Assembly (NCBI RefSeq): GCF_008017825.1
Contig: NZ_VRLS01000040.1
Span: forward strand, 62,001 to 126,000
Length of the DNA: 64,000 bases
DNA from: Mesonia sp008017825
Lineage (GTDB): Bacteria > Bacteroidota > Bacteroidia > Flavobacteriales > Flavobacteriaceae
Direction: 5' to 3'
Both the position numbers and the translations under genes were made by a program. Each line of letters opens with the position of its first letter. The stretch's first letter is position 1. The notes beneath the pieces were generated by a model that saw only the letters and a program-made list of their open reading frames with translations, was not told where the DNA came from and made no database searches. Of this stretch, positions 62,095 to 64,000 are shown in pieces.

Positions 62095-63792
62095 ATGAAA
62101 AATCTTTACTTAGTTTTCTTTCTAATTTTTATTGGATATTCGGGTTACTCCCAATATCAAATCGACTTTGATAGTTTCACTACAGGCGATGTTAGTAGTC
62201 AATCTACCTATTTAGAATTATGGCCCGATCCTACTGCTAGTCCTACCGATCCGCAGGTGACCACAGCATATTCATTTTCTACACCACATTCTATGAATGT
62301 AAGAGAGCTTTCTGGTGGTATTGAAGATGATATCTTATTTAATTTAGGAAATAAAGATTCTGGTATTTGGGTAGTCAAATGGATGATGTATGTTCCTACA
62401 GGAAAAGTAGGATATTGGAATATACAAGAAAATGCAAGTATTAATCCTATCGTTCAGCATAATAATGAAATTTTTGTAGGTAGCACAGCATCTGGAGGTA
62501 CTGCCAATGTGATAACCTATACAGAATCTAGTACTACCTCTACTTATACGGTTTCCTATCCAAGTGATAGCTGGTTTGAAGTAATTACTACTATAGATTT
62601 TAGTACTACAGAAATATCTATTGAAATAGATGGAAACTCATTAATTACTAATCATACATATCCCGGACTTCAATTAGGTGCTATCGATTTTTATTCAGTA
62701 GATTTAAATACTAGCTTTTTTATAGATGATTTTAAGTTGTATGAAGGTTGCTATATTCCTGGCAATCTTACGTTGGATAATACAACTGATGTCTCTGCTG
62801 ATTTTTCTTGGAACGTGGTTTCTACAGAAACTGGGGGCTATAATTATTTAGTAATGCAACCTGGTGACGATCCCAATATGGACACTCCAATTGATAGCGG
62901 TACAACCTTAGCAGGGGCATCAACATTACAAATTACAGGATTATCTCCTTTAACTAGCTATGATTTTTACTTACAAAGTAATTGTGATAATGCTGAAATA
63001 AGTGATTGGACAAATATGATTAATTTTACGACTTCTGCCTCTTGTTCAACACCTACAGTTACGACTTATCCTTATTTAGAAAATTTTGAAAATGATAGTC
63101 AATCGCTAGGATGTTGGTCCCAAGTGAACGAAATAGGAAGCGCTGATTGGACTTATTCTGAAGGTTCAACTTCAGGAAGTATAAATTCAGCTGTTAGTGG
63201 CGTTCAAAATATTGTTTTTGTAAGTCAATCTAGTGTTGGAGATCCTATAACCAAATACATTAGTCCTGTATTTGACTTGTCTAGCCTAACAAATCCTATT
63301 CTAAAGTTCTATTTTGCACAAGAGGATTATTTTGGAGATTATAATACTTTAAAAGTGTATTATAGAATAAGTGATCAAGATAGTTGGGTAGAATTAGAAC
63401 ATTATGATCAAAGTGAAGATATTTGGACACAAGTAGAATTACCACTTCCTAACCCTACGAGCACTTATCAAATAGCTTTTGAAGGAATTAATAATTTTGG
63501 AAGGCCTAATGTGATTGATGATGTAGAAATTGATGAAAAATTATCTACCTATTCTTCCACTATTGAAGGTTTTAGTTATTATCCAAATCCAACTAAAAAT
63601 ACAGTTAATTTTATTGCAAATACCAATATTCAAGAGCTTAAGGTTTTTGATGTTCTGGGAAAAGAAGTATATAATGTAACACCCCACCAAACAGATTTTG
63701 AAATGAACTTATCTAACTTAAATAGTGGTGTGTATTTTATAAAAGCAACTATTAATAATCAAACTAAATCTTTTAAAATCATTAAAGAATAA
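62095..63792 (+). CDS. Type IX secreted multidomain protein with fibronectin III-like and lectin-like domains
   Basis: 565 residues. Signal peptide MKNLYLVFFLIFIGYSGYSQ. Residues 20-215: a beta-sandwich (IDFDSFTTGDVSSQSTYLEL ... SIEIDGNSLITNHTYPGLQL). Residues 225-315: a fibronectin type III-like domain (DVSADFSWNVVSTETGGYNY; LQITGLSPLTSYDFYLQSNC). Residues 320-480: a second sandwich resembling a MAM/laminin-G fold. The tail GFSYYPNPTKNTVNFIAN ... LNSGVYFIKATINNQTKSF is a T9SS type A sorting domain that sends it to the cell surface. Likely a surface adhesin or sugar-binding protein. No enzyme motif is seen. Confidence 0.85.
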   Translation: MKNLYLVFFLIFIGYSGYSQYQIDFDSFTTGDVSSQSTYLELWPDPTASPTDPQVTTAYSFSTPHSMNVRELSGGIEDDILFNLGNKDSGIWVVKWMMYVPTGKVGYWNIQENASINPIVQHNNEIFVGSTASGGTANVITYTESSTTSTYTVSYPSDSWFEVITTIDFSTTEISIEIDGNSLITNHTYPGLQLGAIDFYSVDLNTSFFIDDFKLYEGCYIPGNLTLDNTTDVSADFSWNVVSTETGGYNYLVMQPGDDPNMDTPIDSGTTLAGASTLQITGLSPLTSYDFYLQSNCDNAEISDWTNMINFTTSASCSTPTVTTYPYLENFENDSQSLGCWSQVNEIGSADWTYSEGSTSGSINSAVSGVQNIVFVSQSSVGDPITKYISPVFDLSSLTNPILKFYFAQEDYFGDYNTLKVYYRISDQDSWVELEHYDQSEDIWTQVELPLPNPTSTYQIAFEGINNFGRPNVIDDVEIDEKLSTYSSTIEGFSYYPNPTKNTVNFIANTNIQELKVFDVLGKEVYNVTPHQTDFEMNLSNLNSGVYFIKATINNQTKSFKIIKE

Positions 63793-63812
63793 TCTTTTTT
63801 CTTCTTTATATT

Positions 63813-63842
63813 CAAAAGCCTGTTTAAATACAGGCTTTTTTT
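63813..63842 (+). terminator. Rho-independent terminator
   Basis: AAAAGCCTGT pairs with ACAGGCTTTT around TTAAAT; T run follows. Confidence 0.8.
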
Positions 63843-63884
63843 ATGTTATAGTAGGGTAATTATAAAAGAATGAAAGAATTTAAT

Positions 63885-63892
63885 TAACTTTG
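63885..63892 (+). promoter_or_regulatory. Putative -7 promoter element
   Basis: TAACTTTG, exact TANNTTTG, 25 bases before the ATG at 63918. Confidence 0.5.
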
Positions 63893-63917
63893 TTAGATAA
63901 CCAGAATTTGAATACAT

Positions 63918-64000
63918 ATGTCAATGAATAATATACCAAGCGTAGATCTTTCAGATTTTTTATCTGATGATCCTAAACGTAAAGAAAAGTTTGTAAACGA
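63918..64000 (+). CDS. Isopenicillin N synthase-like 2-oxoglutarate/Fe(II) oxygenase, N-terminus only
   Basis: Begins MSMNNIPSVDLSDFLSDDP and runs off the window end after about 27 codons. 'IPSVDLSDF' is the N-terminal (DIOX_N) opening of this oxygenase family in flavobacteria. The active-site residues lie outside the window, so only the family can be suggested. Confidence 0.7.
   Translation, partial: MSMNNIPSVDLSDFLSDDPKRKEKFVN

Noticed and set aside
1..64000. CRISPR arrays, transposons, integrases, prophage and tRNA genes.
   Set aside because: No regularly spaced repeats, transposase or integrase motifs, and no cloverleaf sequence were seen on reading the window.

Overview
The window is a stretch of chromosome from a flavobacterium (Bacteroidota, most likely marine Flavobacteriaceae). 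Support for this: AT-rich, densely packed genes; many genes preceded by the Bacteroidota -7 promoter element TANNTTTG; a type IX secretion sorting tail on the protein at 62095-63792; the signal-peptide style ending in ..AQ; and typical family gene types such as a fused alpha/beta branched-chain E1 and repeated 'GIGTTNP' surface proteins. No rRNA, tRNA, insertion sequence, prophage or CRISPR array was seen.

Layout. 1-7.5 kb: end of a thiolase gene, an NlpC/P60 hydrolase, a TPR lipid/secreted protein, gyrA and clpC. 7.6-15.2 kb: a leucine-rich lipoprotein, hutH, the NAD(P)HX repair enzyme, gcvT, an SDR gene with no ATG start, phhB and a YebC regulator. 15.3-21 kb: a PepSY-like protein divergent from a two-component system, an SdiA-regulated-type protein, an Lrp regulator, an M14 carboxypeptidase, and a divergent XRE regulator whose shared control region carries five copies of one palindrome. 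21.6-22 kb: a collapsed terC pseudogene. 22-27.4 kb: mscL and a parE - small membrane protein - parC operon. 27.5-38.6 kb: a TPR hybrid sensor kinase, ychF, a cold-shock gene, msrA, a lipoprotein hydrolase, mepB-like, VF530, a DEAD helicase, an acetyltransferase and upp. 38.7-43.5 kb: an electrophile/redox operon (DJ-1/PfpI, old yellow enzyme, zinc alcohol dehydrogenase) next to an MFS-Crp operon. 44-47.3 kb: recQ and a second DEAD helicase.

47.4-57.3 kb holds the most interesting system: six co-directional, overlapping or near-touching genes that look like a rearranged Pel-type exopolysaccharide locus. PelF-like glycosyltransferase and PelG-like transporter are recognisable. The PelA functions appear split between a secreted GH114 protein and a large deacetylase-like lipoprotein with TPR-like repeats. 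A beta-barrel reading frame without signal peptide follows and may be the detached C-terminus of that lipoprotein (a -1 frameshift would join them, recreating a PelB-like TPR-barrel). Neither pelD nor pelE was recognised; an unassigned 13-helix membrane protein sits in the operon instead.

57.4-64 kb: an ArsC-like protein, a ribosome hibernation factor, OmpA-type and lipocalin-type lipoproteins, the fused 2-oxoacid dehydrogenase E1, a T9SS cargo protein, and the start of a 2-oxoglutarate/iron oxygenase. A short word, GCTT(N)CGCGGAA, recurs about a dozen times through both genes and gaps and is not explained by any annotated feature. All family names are from reading the sequence by eye; no database search was run.
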